Shown in pieces: positions 40,824 through 52,161 of a DNA stretch of 64,000 nt (within the stretch, counting starts at the first letter, position 1; each line of letters starts with the position of its first letter). The notes under the pieces were generated by a model. That model was not told the origin of the DNA and made no database searches. It worked only from the letters and a program-made list of their open reading frames with translations. Origin of the DNA: Serratia liquefaciens (GTDB lineage: Bacteria; Pseudomonadota; Gammaproteobacteria; Enterobacterales; Enterobacteriaceae). Position numbers and translations under genes: made by a program. The stretch covers positions 4,277,019 to 4,341,018 of the forward strand of contig NZ_CP088930.1 of NCBI RefSeq assembly GCF_027594825.1, given 5' to 3'.

Positions 40824-40857
40824 TTGTAAACCAAATCATGTGTGTAATGGTTGACAG
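40824..40857. promoter_or_regulatory. BirA operator (bioO) between bioA and bioB
   Basis: TTGTAAACC-N16-GGTTGACAG matches the E. coli bioO inverted repeat TTGTAAACC-N16-GGTTTACAA (left half perfect). TTGACA inside the right half, with TAAACT 16 bp downstream, could be the bioB promoter. Minus-strand TATACT could serve bioA. BirA-biotinyl-AMP would repress both. Confidence 0.9.
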
Positions 40858-40911
40858 TATATCCACAATATCTAAACTGACGACACTTTTTTCATTTTTG
40901 GAGACGCCGTG

Positions 40912-41949
40912 ATGGCCGATCGCATTCACTGGACAGTGGGTCTTGCCCAGACCCTGTTTGATAAACCCCTGCTTGAGTTATTGTTTGAAGCCCAGACGGT
41001 TCACCGCCAGCATTTTGATCCGCGTCAGGTGCAGGTGAGCACGCTGTTATCAATCAAAACCGGCGCCTGTCCGGAAGACTGCAAGTACTGTCCGCAAAGC
41101 TCCCGCTACAAAACCGGCCTGGAGTCGGAGCGGCTGATGCAGGTGGAGCAGGTGCTGGAATCGGCACGCAAGGCCAAGGCAAACGGTTCGACCCGATTCT
41201 GCATGGGCGCGGCGTGGAAAAACCCGCACGAGCGCGATATGCCTTATCTGCAGCAGATGGTGCAAGGCGTGAAGGCCATGGGGATGGAAACCTGCATGAC
41301 GCTGGGCACGCTGGAGGGATCTCAGGCGGAACGCTTGGCCGAGGCCGGGCTGGATTATTACAACCACAACCTGGATACCTCGCCGGAATTCTACGGCAGC
41401 ATCATCACCACCCGCAGCTATCAGGAACGTCTGGATACGCTGGGCAAGGTGCGCGGTGCGGGCATCAAGGTCTGTTCCGGCGGCATCGTTGGGTTGGGGG
41501 AAACGGTGCGTGACCGCGCCGGGCTGCTGGTGCAGTTGGCCAATCTGCCGACACCGCCGGAGAGCGTGCCGATCAACATGCTGGTGAAGGTCAAGGGGAC
41601 GCCGCTGGCTGATAACGACGACGTCGATCCTTTTGATTTCATTCGCACTATCGCAGTGGCACGCATCATGATGCCGGCCTCTTACGTCCGTCTTTCTGCC
41701 GGTCGCGAACAGATGAACGAACAAACCCAGGCAATGTGCTTTATGGCCGGCGCCAACTCCATCTTCTATGGCTGCAAGCTGCTGACCACGCCAAACCCGG
41801 AAGAGGACAAGGATCTGCAGCTGTTCCGCAAGCTGGGCCTCAACCCGCAGCAAACCGAAACCGAGCACGGCGACAATCAGCAACAACAAGTGCTGGCTGC
41901 GCGCCTGATGCAGGCCGATACCGCCGAGTTTTACAATGCGGCGCTGTAA
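40912..41949 (+). CDS. bioB: Biotin synthase
   Basis: Radical-SAM enzyme inserting sulfur into dethiobiotin. It has 345 residues. The SAM-cluster cysteines are in [12 protein letters not shown], with [18 protein letters not shown] and RLSAGREQM further on. The ATG at 40912 was preferred to GTG at 40909; TTGGAG precedes it. The stop overlaps the bioF start (TAATG). Confidence 0.97.
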   Translation: MADRIHWTVGLAQTLFDKPLLELLFEAQTVHRQHFDPRQVQVSTLLSIKTGACPEDCKYCPQSSRYKTGLESERLMQVEQVLESARKAKANGSTRFCMGAAWKNPHERDMPYLQQMVQGVKAMGMETCMTLGTLEGSQAERLAEAGLDYYNHNLDTSPEFYGSIITTRSYQERLDTLGKVRGAGIKVCSGGIVGLGETVRDRAGLLVQLANLPTPPESVPINMLVKVKGTPLADNDDVDPFDFIRTIAVARIMMPASYVRLSAGREQMNEQTQAMCFMAGANSIFYGCKLLTTPNPEEDKDLQLFRKLGLNPQQTETEHGDNQQQQVLAARLMQADTAEFYNAAL

Positions 41950-43100
41950 TGAGCTGGCAACAACGTATTGAACAGGCGCTGGAGGAGCGGCAACAGAGCG
42001 CCGCTTACCGCCGCCGTCTGGTGAATCAGGGCGGCAATGGTCGCCATCTTCAGCTTAACGACCAGCGCTACCTGAATTTTTCCGGCAATGATTATCTGGG
42101 CCTGAGCCAGAATGCGCAGGTAATCGCTGCCTGGCAGCAGGGTGCGCAGCAATATGGCGTGGGGTCCGGCGGTTCCGGCCACGTGACCGGTTTTTGCACC
42201 GCACACCAGGCGCTGGAGCAGCAGTTGGCGCAATGGCTGGGCTATCCACGTGCGCTGCTGTTTATCTCCGGCTATGCCGCCAATCAGGCGCTGCTGGCGG
42301 CGTTGATGCAGGAAGAGGATCGCATTCTGGCCGATCGGCTTAGCCACGCTTCGCTGCTGGAGGCGGCGGCTCACTCACCGGCCCAACTTCGGCGTTTTCG
42401 GCATAACCAACCGCAGGCATTGGCCGATTTGCTGGCGAAACCCTGTGGCGGCCAGACGCTGGTGGTCACCGAAGGAGTTTTCAGCATGGACGGCGACAGT
42501 GCCCCTCTGGCAGCGCTGCACCGTTTGACCCGCCAAGCAGGCGGCTGGTTGATGGTTGACGACGCACACGGCATTGGCGTTCAGGGTGAACAGGGGCGCG
42601 GCAGTTGCTGGCAGCAGGGCGTACGGCCCGAGTTGTTGGTGGTCACTTTCGGCAAAGCCTTTGGCCTCAGTGGCGCTGCGGTCCTGTGCGATGAAGCTAC
42701 GGCAGAATACCTGCTGCAGTTTGCCCGTCATCTGATTTACAGCACGGCGATGCCGCCGGCACAGGCCTGTGCGCTGCAAGCGGCTCTGCATTGTATCCAG
42801 CAGGGCGACGAACTTCGCACCCGGTTACACAGCAATATTCATCGTTTTCGCCAGGGGGCGGCCCAATTGTCGCTGACGCTGACGGAGTCGCTTACCGCCA
42901 TTCAGCCGTTGCTGGTGGGGGATAATCAGCGAGCGCTTGATTTGGCGCAGCACCTGCGTGGGCAAGGCCTGTGGGTGAGTGCGATCCGCCCGCCGACGGT
43001 ACCGCCGGGCGGCGCGCGTCTGCGTATTACCCTGACGGCAGCGCATCAGCCGCAGGATATCGATCGTCTGCTGGAGGTATTGCATGACGTCAGCGTTTGA
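41949..43100 (+). CDS. bioF: 8-amino-7-oxononanoate synthase
   Basis: PLP enzyme condensing pimeloyl-ACP/CoA with alanine to KAPA. It has 383 residues (E. coli 384). Conserved segments are NDYLGLSQN, the glycine run [27 protein letters not shown] and the PLP lysine in [13 protein letters not shown]. The ATG at 41949 overlaps the bioB stop by 1 nt; the gene overlaps bioC by 17 nt. Confidence 0.96.
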   Translation: MSWQQRIEQALEERQQSAAYRRRLVNQGGNGRHLQLNDQRYLNFSGNDYLGLSQNAQVIAAWQQGAQQYGVGSGGSGHVTGFCTAHQALEQQLAQWLGYPRALLFISGYAANQALLAALMQEEDRILADRLSHASLLEAAAHSPAQLRRFRHNQPQALADLLAKPCGGQTLVVTEGVFSMDGDSAPLAALHRLTRQAGGWLMVDDAHGIGVQGEQGRGSCWQQGVRPELLVVTFGKAFGLSGAAVLCDEATAEYLLQFARHLIYSTAMPPAQACALQAALHCIQQGDELRTRLHSNIHRFRQGAAQLSLTLTESLTAIQPLLVGDNQRALDLAQHLRGQGLWVSAIRPPTVPPGGARLRITLTAAHQPQDIDRLLEVLHDVSV

Positions 43101-43851
43101 ACAGGTTAACAAGCAAGCGGTCGCTTCGGCCTTTAGCCGCGCGGCCGTAAGTTATGACGCGGCGGCGGTATTGCAGCGTGATGTGGGTGAGCGCTTACTG
43201 GGGATGGGGCAGGAACACCGTGGCGAGCAACTGCTCGATGCCGGCTGTGGCACCGGTTATTTCAGCCGCCGCTGGCGAGAGCTGGGCAAGCAGGTGACGG
43301 CGCTCGATTTGGCACCGGGCATGCTGGCCTTTGCCCGACAGCAGCAGGCTGCGGATGATTATCTGTTAGGCGACATCGAAAATGTGCCCCTACCCGACGC
43401 CGTCGTGGACATCAGTTTCAGCAGCCTGGTGGTGCAATGGTGCAGCGATCTGCCGCGTGCGTTGGCAGAGCTGTACCGCGTTACCCGCCCGGGCGGCGTG
43501 ATTCTTTTTTCCACCCTGGCGCAAGGATCGCTGCAAGAACTGGGTGATGCCTGGCAGCAGGTGGACGGTGAGCGCCATGTTAATGATTTTCTGCCGCTGG
43601 CGCAGATTGAGGCGGCCTGTGCGGGTTATCGCCATCACCTGCAGGCGGAATGGCAAACCCTGAATTACGCGGACGTAATGGCGTTGATGCGCTCCCTCAA
43701 GGGGATCGGTGCCACCCATTTGCATCAGGGGCGCGAAGCCGGCCTGCTGTCCCGACAGCGCCTCGCGGCTTTGCAGGCAGCCTATCCCTGCCGCCGCGGG
43801 CAGTTCCCGCTCAGTTATCATCTGGTTTATGGAGTGATTTATCGTGATTAA
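43084..43851 (+). CDS. bioC: Malonyl-ACP O-methyltransferase BioC
   Basis: A 255-residue SAM methyltransferase that methylates malonyl-ACP to start pimelate assembly on the fatty-acid machinery. Motif I is [15 protein letters not shown], followed by [16 protein letters not shown] and [15 protein letters not shown]. It overlaps bioF by 17 nt and bioD by 8 nt, as in E. coli. Confidence 0.95.
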   Translation: MTSAFEQVNKQAVASAFSRAAVSYDAAAVLQRDVGERLLGMGQEHRGEQLLDAGCGTGYFSRRWRELGKQVTALDLAPGMLAFARQQQAADDYLLGDIENVPLPDAVVDISFSSLVVQWCSDLPRALAELYRVTRPGGVILFSTLAQGSLQELGDAWQQVDGERHVNDFLPLAQIEAACAGYRHHLQAEWQTLNYADVMALMRSLKGIGATHLHQGREAGLLSRQRLAALQAAYPCRRGQFPLSYHLVYGVIYRD

Positions 43852-44524
43852 GCGTTGGTTTGTCACCGGCACCGACACCGAAGTGGGCAAAACCGTGGCC
43901 AGCAGCGCCTTGCTGCAGGCAGCCAATTTGGCGGGTTACCGCACGGCCGGCTACAAACCGGTGGCTTCAGGCAGCGAGATGACCACGGAAGGGCTGCGAA
44001 ACGGCGATGCGTTGGCATTGCAGGCCAACAGCGCGGTGGCGCTAAGCTATGGCGAAGTAAACCCTTATGTGTTTGCAGAACCGACCTCACCGCACATTGT
44101 CAGCGCCGACGAAGGGCGGCCGATCGAACTGGCCCGGCTTTCCGCCGGGTTACGTCATCTGGAGCAGCGGGCCGATTGGCTGTTGGTCGAGGGTGCCGGG
44201 GGCTGGTTTACGCCGCTTAGTGAGCAACATACCTTTGCTGACTGGGTGCAGCAGGAACAACTGCCGGTTATTTTGGTGGTCGGAATACGGCTGGGCTGCA
44301 TTAACCATGCCGTGCTGACCGCACAGGCTATCCGGCAGGCGGAGTTGCCGCTGGTCGGTTGGATCGCCAATGACGTTTGCGCACCGGGTCGCCGCCATCA
44401 GGAATATATGGCCACGCTGCGCCGCATGTTACCGGCCCCGCTGCTGGGGGAGATCCCCCATCTGCCCGAAGTTGAACGACAGGCGCTGGGGCATTATCTG
44501 GATTTGAGCGTTTTACCCCTTTAA
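43844..44524 (+). CDS. bioD: ATP-dependent dethiobiotin synthetase
   Basis: A 226-residue enzyme closing the ureido ring of DAPA with CO2 and ATP. The P-loop is FVTGTDTEVGKTVASSALLQ, with YKPVASGSE and the catalytic LLVEGAGGWFTPL. The GTG start at 43844 ([16 protein letters not shown]) fits the family and overlaps bioC. It is the last gene of bioBFCD. Confidence 0.95.
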   Translation: MIKRWFVTGTDTEVGKTVASSALLQAANLAGYRTAGYKPVASGSEMTTEGLRNGDALALQANSAVALSYGEVNPYVFAEPTSPHIVSADEGRPIELARLSAGLRHLEQRADWLLVEGAGGWFTPLSEQHTFADWVQQEQLPVILVVGIRLGCINHAVLTAQAIRQAELPLVGWIANDVCAPGRRHQEYMATLRRMLPAPLLGEIPHLPEVERQALGHYLDLSVLPL

Positions 44525-44534
44525 GCGTTAGATC

Positions 44535-44564
44535 CTCCGTCCAGGGTATTCGCCATGGACGGAG
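44535..44564 (+). terminator. Hairpin downstream of bioD
   Basis: A 9-bp stem CTCCGTCCA / TGGACGGAG with a 12-nt loop starts 10 bp after the bioD stop. There is no clear U-tract on the plus strand. Confidence 0.5.
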
Positions 44565-44581
44565 ATCGGTTGGTTGCCTAT

Positions 44582-46258
44582 TTACATGGCGGTGATACAA
44601 GCGTTATCCACGTATAAAACCCCGTTTTTAGCTAAAGCATACAAATTGAATGACAAGATAATGTGAGTTGCCCAAACCGGCACTTTTCGCCTGTTGCTAT
44701 TAAATCGGTATTCTTTGAATTCGAGATAGTCATTGGTGTTTAGCCTGCCATCCCAGGCGGCGGCATCCGATTTCGCGATGATCGATACACCATTGCTTTC
44801 GGTTTCCAGAATACAGGCATAGTGCAGCGTGGAAAATAAATTGCCGGTGCCGCCATTCAGTGTTTTCAGAGTAAAACAGGCACCTAACTGTTCATATTGC
44901 GACGCTGGCACAACCAACCTTAGGCCGGCATTGGCGTTGGTATTGCCCAATTTTGTCACTTTTAACGCATTACTGCCGTTAGTGCCTGCACCGGATTCGA
45001 TAGCGATAGTGATGGCGTCTGAGGTGAAGGGATCGCTGACGCTACCGCCAGAGACCTCCCAACCTATTGGTTTCGTCGTGAATGAAAAACCACCATCTTT
45101 AATTTTGTTATTATTCATGGTGGTTAAAGTTTGAATACCTTTGCCTCCGCCGCCACCATCGAGCCGACTATTCCGGATCACGAAGTCACCGGTGCCGCCG
45201 AAATAACGTCCTGTAGTGGTTCTCACACCATAAAATTTGACATTTTCGACGATAATTCCACTACTGCCAGCTTCGGCAAAAAAACAGTATTCTTTGGTCA
45301 GAGGGCCTTCCAGCGTAATAATCTCACCCCCCTGAATAAGTAACGAGGCATTTTGGTTGGCGCTACAGCGGAACGGGAAATCAGTAAGCGGACTATTTTC
45401 ATTATTGAACTCGATATGGCAACCGTGTAATTCGACGCTCCCTGCTTGCACATTTACAATAGCTCCAGCGTAATCTATCGATGTACCGAAAAAACGAAAT
45501 GCACCGTTCGGATTCTGGTTGCCAATGGCCAGACCTTGCGAGTTACCGACAGTACCGCCAAAGAAGTTAATCCCTTCGCCAAAGTTTTTAGCACCAGATT
45601 CAGCGGATGGCATATGCACGCATTCATAACAACGGATGACCTCACAGGCGTAGTGATGTCCAATATAGGCGTTGGCCCCAAAATACATACCGTAATAAAA
45701 ACCCGAGATATACACGTTATTAACGGAAAAGTTCCCCAGCAGGCCTCCCAGTAGATTTCCCTGAGGACCTTTTTTTTCTGGCGAATCAAACAAGATCCCA
45801 TCAATAAAGTTGTATTCGTCTTTTTTGTCATCTGCCATATCAGATAACGCAGTTTTTTTCTTTGCACCGATCCCTTTGACGCTAAAGTTCTTTAATATTG
45901 GCGCTGGCCGAATGGGGACACCATTATCCAGTGCGAGCGAGGTCGCATAGCAACGTATAAAGTAGTTGTGATCGTTTTCAGTGCCACTTGGAATGTTAGT
46001 GGTGATTTTTACACCATTGCCGTCAATATAAACGAAGCCAACGTCGATATCTGTCTTGGGGGCTATCCAGGTCTCAAACGGGGAGGCGAATTTTACGGTT
46101 GTCGGTCTTTTTAAGGTGTCTTTAATGAAGGTTTGCGCTTTGACCAGCTCGTCGCGCGACTTGACGTAAATACCCGCCACATCGAGACGCTCTTTTAGCG
46201 TCCAGACTTTACTGTTCAGATCGCTATATTGGATAAATTGTGCATCATTATCAGCCAT
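44582..46258 (-). CDS. Orphan right-handed beta-helix (tailspike/pectate-lyase-like) protein
   Basis: A 558-residue protein I cannot assign to a named family. The N-terminus (MADNDAQFIQYSDLNSKVWTLKERLDVAG) looks like the adaptor of phage tail proteins. The middle (about 100-390) is rich in short Asn/Gly turns (NVYISGFYYGMYFG, FVIRNSRLDGGGGG, MNNNKIKDGGF) typical of a parallel beta-helix. The C-terminus (about 400-558) looks like a beta-sandwich module. There is no signal peptide. It is visibly AT-richer than its neighbours and stands alone, so it may be a phage-derived cargo or a polysaccharide-acting enzyme. GAGGG precedes the ATG. Confidence 0.6.
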   Translation of the reverse strand: MADNDAQFIQYSDLNSKVWTLKERLDVAGIYVKSRDELVKAQTFIKDTLKRPTTVKFASPFETWIAPKTDIDVGFVYIDGNGVKITTNIPSGTENDHNYFIRCYATSLALDNGVPIRPAPILKNFSVKGIGAKKKTALSDMADDKKDEYNFIDGILFDSPEKKGPQGNLLGGLLGNFSVNNVYISGFYYGMYFGANAYIGHHYACEVIRCYECVHMPSAESGAKNFGEGINFFGGTVGNSQGLAIGNQNPNGAFRFFGTSIDYAGAIVNVQAGSVELHGCHIEFNNENSPLTDFPFRCSANQNASLLIQGGEIITLEGPLTKEYCFFAEAGSSGIIVENVKFYGVRTTTGRYFGGTGDFVIRNSRLDGGGGGKGIQTLTTMNNNKIKDGGFSFTTKPIGWEVSGGSVSDPFTSDAITIAIESGAGTNGSNALKVTKLGNTNANAGLRLVVPASQYEQLGACFTLKTLNGGTGNLFSTLHYACILETESNGVSIIAKSDAAAWDGRLNTNDYLEFKEYRFNSNRRKVPVWATHIILSFNLYALAKNGVLYVDNACITAM

Positions 46259-46427
46259 GATCTAACCCTCGATTCAAGTATATCGGATGTGAAAACCCGT
46301 TGAATATGGAGGGAGTGTCTGACCACTTCCAGTCTCTATCGTTCTGTCTGCGCTGGTACAACGGCAGAGGTGTTAATTCAGCATCGGCTAATTGAAAACA
46401 GGGACGCATTATTAGCGTCCCTGCTTG

Positions 46428-47138
46428 TCACACCGCCAGATAGGCATTGATCAAATCCTCATCCAACTGTTCCAGCGTACCATTCGCCACGCTGCGCCCC
46501 TGATCCATCAGGCAAAAGCGATCCGCCACGCGGCGGACAAAGGGCAGCTTGTGCTCCACCAGCAGGATAGTCATGCCCAATTCCCGGTTAAGCTTGCGGA
46601 TCACGTTGCCGATATCGGCGGCGATGGACGGTTGAACACCGCTGGTGGGTTCGTCGAGGATCAGCAGCTCCGGTTCCAGTACCAGCGCACGGCCAATTGC
46701 CAGCTGTTGCTGTTCACCGTCGCCCAAATCGCCGGCCCGACGGCCGCGCATCTCCCTCAGGTTGGGAAACAGGTTATAAATCAACGGTGGAATGCGGCGG
46801 GATTTATCTCGCCCGGCCATCAGCGCCACCTGCAGGTTTTCCTCTACGCTGAGCTGCGAAAATATCTGTCGCCCCTGAGGAACGTAGCTGATCCCCAGCT
46901 CCGTGCGGGTTTCTACGGGCTGCTGCAGCAGGTTTTGCGGAGGTTCGTCTGCCAACTGCCAGGTCATACTGCCGCTGACCACCGGCAAATGGCCCATAAT
47001 GCAGTTGACCAACGTGGTTTTGCCTACGCCGTTACGGCCGATAAGTACCGTGCATTGGCCACGCGGCAGTTCCAGATTGATATCCCACAGGGTATGGTTT
47101 TGCCCATAAAACTGATTCACTGACCTTAAACTCAACAT
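46428..47138 (-). CDS. Orphan UrtE/LivF-like ABC ATPase with degenerate signature
   Basis: A 236-residue ATPase closest in recalled sequence to UrtE of urea transporters (PVETRTELGISYVPQGRQIFSQLSVEENL; EPTSGVQPSIAADIGNVIRKL). Walker A GRNGVGKTTL and Walker B LLILDEPTSG are intact. The usual LSGGQ signature reads LGDGEQQQ, a change expected to weaken ATP-dimer function. No permease or binding-protein partner is near, so it looks like the survivor of a lost urt/liv operon. AGGAG precedes the ATG. Confidence 0.75.
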   Translation of the reverse strand: MLSLRSVNQFYGQNHTLWDINLELPRGQCTVLIGRNGVGKTTLVNCIMGHLPVVSGSMTWQLADEPPQNLLQQPVETRTELGISYVPQGRQIFSQLSVEENLQVALMAGRDKSRRIPPLIYNLFPNLREMRGRRAGDLGDGEQQQLAIGRALVLEPELLILDEPTSGVQPSIAADIGNVIRKLNRELGMTILLVEHKLPFVRRVADRFCLMDQGRSVANGTLEQLDEDLINAYLAV

Positions 47139-48270
47139 CTGGCATTCTCCTCAAAGACCTGTCTGCCACTCGTGGTTGTACGCTCATGGCGGGCGACGGC
47201 GTAACGCAGCTTTAACAGGCCGCGCCGATTTCACCTGCCTGAACCGCAGGGCGGCCGTTGCAGGGAAGGGGGGCGAACCCGTTCTTCCTTGCTTCATCCA
47301 CTCCCTACTGCGATTTCCGCCTTAGCGGTTTCTTTCCCGAGTGTTTCAATGTCTGGAACAAAATGCTGATCTGCTACCTTCAATGAGGTAGTTAAGTTTT
47401 GACTTAAGCAAGCAATACATAGGTGAAAATGGCAGCTAAAGGCCATTCGTCAGCGCTCTCTCATGTTTATGTCGTCAATGTCAGTTGATTCGCATTGGCG
47501 TGACGCTAAACCCCGAGCAGCTCATTCTGTCGTTTCGGGGCGTTGATTTCCCCGAGCCCACTTTCGCCGTGAAAGGGTAATGCAACCCTTGGGCCAACTT
47601 TTTAAACGGCGTAAATCAGAGATTGTTATTGCCTTGTTAACGGTCTGGCGCGCCAGACGTGGGCTGGGTGGAACCGGGGAAAAACAGCGGGAAAGTTAAC
47701 ACGGACGATTTTTGCACTCTTCCGGTGCTGAACAGAAAAGTTATGGTGCAAGCTATTTCATCGCTCGCCGCAAGATGCAGCAAAGGAAGGTAACAATGGG
47801 ACAAATCTGTTTTTGGCAATGGGGCTTTTTAGCATTAATCGGCATAAACAAAGCGATATTTTTGTGAAAAAATAACTAAAAAAGCCATCTTGGCCGACAG
47901 AAACGGCAAAAAGCGTTCTTTCTGCAACTCCCGCCGGGGGCGGGGCGGTGAGAGTTATCCACTATTCCTGTGGATAACCTTGTGCATTAGATTTAGAAAA
48001 CCGGTTTAAAGCGAGAGCGGACGCGGGTTCTGTTCGCTTTGTCCGCAATCTCGTCTTTTTTATAAAATCATTATTAATCAATAAATTAACTAAAATCAAG
48101 CGGCCGATGTATTGATGAAGTTCCTATGTATGATTTTTCGCCACAGTGCTATCAATAAGTTAATTCGTGGCGGATTTTGGGGATAAATCTGTTATTGACA
48201 ATAAAAATGTCACGCCGCTGTAACCCTGGCGGTGCATTCGGCCTGATTTGGCGCACGCTAAAGCGACGAA
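47139..48270. other. Gene-poor region between the orphan ATPase and the uvrB promoter
   Basis: I find no convincing gene in about 1.1 kb. On the minus strand an open stretch of about 31 codons after a stop overlaps the ATPase start by 6 nt; it could be the relic tail of a lost upstream gene. The right half is AT-rich and holds an inverted DnaA-box pair (47955-47977). Confidence 0.5.
47955..47977. promoter_or_regulatory. Inverted pair of DnaA boxes upstream of uvrB
   Basis: TTATCCACT (8 of 9 to TTATCCACA) and TGTGGATAA (perfect, opposite strand) are separated by 5 bp. DnaA sites upstream of uvrB have been described in E. coli. Confidence 0.65.
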
Positions 48271-48274
48271 CCGC

Positions 48275-48302
48275 TTGAAGCTGGTTTTATATCCAGTATC
48301 AT
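48275..48302 (+). promoter_or_regulatory. uvrB promoter with embedded LexA (SOS) box
   Basis: TTGAAG (48275-48280) and TATCAT (48297-48302) are separated by 16 bp, and the spacer is exactly CTG-GTTTTATATC-CAG, a LexA box of the form CTG-N10-CAG, close to that of E. coli uvrB. LexA binding would block the promoter. Confidence 0.85.
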
Positions 48303-48400
48303 AGGCACTGGCGAAAATCGCCGTGGCTTTCCATAATTAGAGGCCATTCACCGAGCAACAGCTCCATGGCCGCCCGAGCGCGCGCCTCTCCGCCAGGCAG

Positions 48401-48420
48401 GGGCGCTGCATGCTGCGCCC
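48401..48420. repeat. GCATGC-core palindromic element, copy 2
   Basis: GGGCGC-TGCATGCT-GCGCCC is a near-palindrome sharing arms and core with the elements at 38436 and 55948. It falls in the uvrB leader, 52 bp before the start codon. Confidence 0.5.
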
Positions 48421-48471
48421 GCCCACTACGACAGCCGGTAGCAACGCGGCAATTTGAAAGACGAAGGGTCT

Positions 48472-50484
<2,013 letters not shown>

Positions 50485-50592
50485 CCTACTGGCGCGCTGC
50501 AGAGCGCGGCGCCGCCAAAACATAAAATCCTTGTCGCCTCCGCCAAAGCTGATTATGGTGTGCGGCCATTTGACTACTGCGAGCTACCGACC

Positions 50593-50850
50593 ATGACCCA
50601 ACACCAGTCCAAAGACCCGATGCACGGCATCACTCTGGAACAGCTTCTGAATAAACTGGTGGAAAACTACGGTTGGTCAGGACTGGCTGAACGAGTTCGC
50701 ATCAACTGCTTCAGCAGCGATCCCAGCATCAAGTCCAGCCTGAAATTTTTGCGACGCACACCCTGGGCGCGCAAACAGGTGGAAGATCTTTATCTCGACA
50801 TGGTCGAGCAGGCCGCCAGCGATAACCCTTGGCTACGTGGCGGCAAGTAA
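50593..50850 (+). CDS. VF530-family (DUF2132) small protein
   Basis: An 85-residue cytoplasmic protein of unknown function with the DUF2132 core [21 protein letters not shown] and [22 protein letters not shown], which suggests nucleic-acid-binding-like helices but is not proof. The ATG at 50593 begins [12 protein letters not shown]. An in-frame GTG 11 codons upstream is less likely. It lies 108 bp after uvrB and is convergent with ybhK. Confidence 0.82.
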   Translation: MTQHQSKDPMHGITLEQLLNKLVENYGWSGLAERVRINCFSSDPSIKSSLKFLRRTPWARKQVEDLYLDMVEQAASDNPWLRGGK

Positions 50851-50854
50851 GCGC

Positions 50855-51772
50855 TTAGGCGCGGGCACCTAATTCGATCAACGCCTGATCCAGCGCCTGG
50901 CGCAGCAACTGACGATCGTGGCGGTAAGGAATATCCTGTGCTTCCAACGGCTGTTTGATCACCACCCGATCCTGCACTTCACGGGTATCTGCCGTTGGCC
51001 CGACAATGACGGCATCAATCATCTGGCGGCCAATTTTCGCCTCCATCAATTCCAGCTTGTTCTTCAGCGTCAAGGCCGCCGCCGCGACGCTTAATTCGCG
51101 TCCGAGGTTGTCGATATAAATCATATTGGCGCTGCTGCGACGCAGAGCCTGCGTAAGGTCATCGAGCAACAGCAGAGGCATCAGGCTGGTCAGAAAGCTG
51201 CCCGGTCCGATCAGGATCACGTCGGCCTGCGCGATGGCATCCAGCGCTTCGCGCGTGGCGTTGACGTGGGGCGACAGCATCAACTCTTGTGGCATGTCGG
51301 TAAGTTGATCGACATTCACCTCACCGTAAACGTGGTTGCCTTCATGATCGTGCGCCATCAGATCCACCGGCTGTTCGGACATCGGGATCAGCGCCGCGTC
51401 CACCTTCAGCAGGCTACGCACCAGGTTGATCGCTTCCAATGGGCGTACGCTCAGGTGATCCAGGGCTTTCAACATCAGATTGCCGAGGTTGTGCCCAGAC
51501 AGCTCGCCGTTGCCGCTGAAGCGGTATTCGAACATCGCGGAAGCCACGCTCGGTTCGGTAATCAGCTGGTTCAGGCAGTTACGGGTATCGCCCCAGGCAA
51601 TGCCCCCTTCCGAACGGCGAATACGGCCGGTAGAACCGCCGTTATCGGTGGTGGTGACAATACCGGTTAAACGGGAGCCTAAAGACGACAGGGAAGACAT
51701 CACGCGACCAAGACCATGACCGCCGCCTAATGCCACCACCCGATCGAGATCGGCCAGGGTTCGATTACGCAT
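50855..51772 (-). CDS. ybhK: YvcK/CofD-like gluconeogenesis factor YbhK
   Basis: A 305-residue CofD-fold protein (E. coli YbhK 302 aa). Bacillus homologue YvcK binds UDP-GlcNAc and affects cell-wall and carbon metabolism; the enteric role is not settled. Diagnostic runs are [36 protein letters not shown] and [16 protein letters not shown]. It is divergent from moaA. Confidence 0.93.
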   Translation of the reverse strand: MRNRTLADLDRVVALGGGHGLGRVMSSLSSLGSRLTGIVTTTDNGGSTGRIRRSEGGIAWGDTRNCLNQLITEPSVASAMFEYRFSGNGELSGHNLGNLMLKALDHLSVRPLEAINLVRSLLKVDAALIPMSEQPVDLMAHDHEGNHVYGEVNVDQLTDMPQELMLSPHVNATREALDAIAQADVILIGPGSFLTSLMPLLLLDDLTQALRRSSANMIYIDNLGRELSVAAAALTLKNKLELMEAKIGRQMIDAVIVGPTADTREVQDRVVIKQPLEAQDIPYRHDRQLLRQALDQALIELGARA

Positions 51773-51921
51773 AAATTTCCTTACAAGGGGGCTTAACTGC
51801 CCGCATAAAGTAGCGGATTTGGCGTAAAAACGCGAAAAAGAGTGTGATTTGCGTGATTCCGGTCAATTCGTCTACGTAAAGGGCGTTTATCATGGTTTAC
51901 CAGATTAGGAACCGCATAAAA

Positions 51922-51947
51922 TCGCTGTATACACAATTATATAGCGA
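51922..51947 (+). promoter_or_regulatory. ModE box upstream of moaA
   Basis: TCGCTGTATA-N6-TATATAGCGA is an inverted repeat with one mismatched pair, matching the ModE consensus around TATATA. It lies 215 bp before moaA. ModE-molybdate activates moaA in E. coli. Confidence 0.8.
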
Positions 51948-52044
51948 AATTGCGCGTTGGCTATCGCGTTTGTTTAGCGCTAGAATTCTGATGAAAACCA
52001 CGGTTTCGTTCCGGCTACTCCGACTGCGGGAACTGAGACCAAAA

Positions 52045-52155
52045 CTCCTAGCCTCTGGGCCTACGTTGTTCTGGCGAACAATATGGCGCTTGGGCCGTGG
52101 CGAAGTCAGCCACCAGGGTGCAGAGCGGAAACGTTCGCATCTCCCGACTTTGGAA
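52045..52155 (+). ncRNA. Moco-riboswitch-like moaA leader
   Basis: The leader carries the sequence blocks I recall from the E. coli moaA Moco RNA: AGCCTCTG, GGCCGTG near a GCCACCAGGG segment, a hairpin GCGGAAACGTTCGC, then CTCCCG and the GGAAGGTG ribosome-binding region. The boundaries are approximate. It probably lowers moaA translation when molybdenum cofactor is abundant. Confidence 0.72.
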
Positions 52156-52161
52156 GGTGTT

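Noticed and set aside
47637..47819. A 60-codon minus-strand frame in the gap before uvrB
   Set aside because: No ribosome-binding site and no recognisable protein features; likely chance.
51892..52161. In-frame extension of moaA by 90 codons
   Set aside because: It covers the ModE box and the Moco-type leader, and the encoded residues have no MoaA homology.
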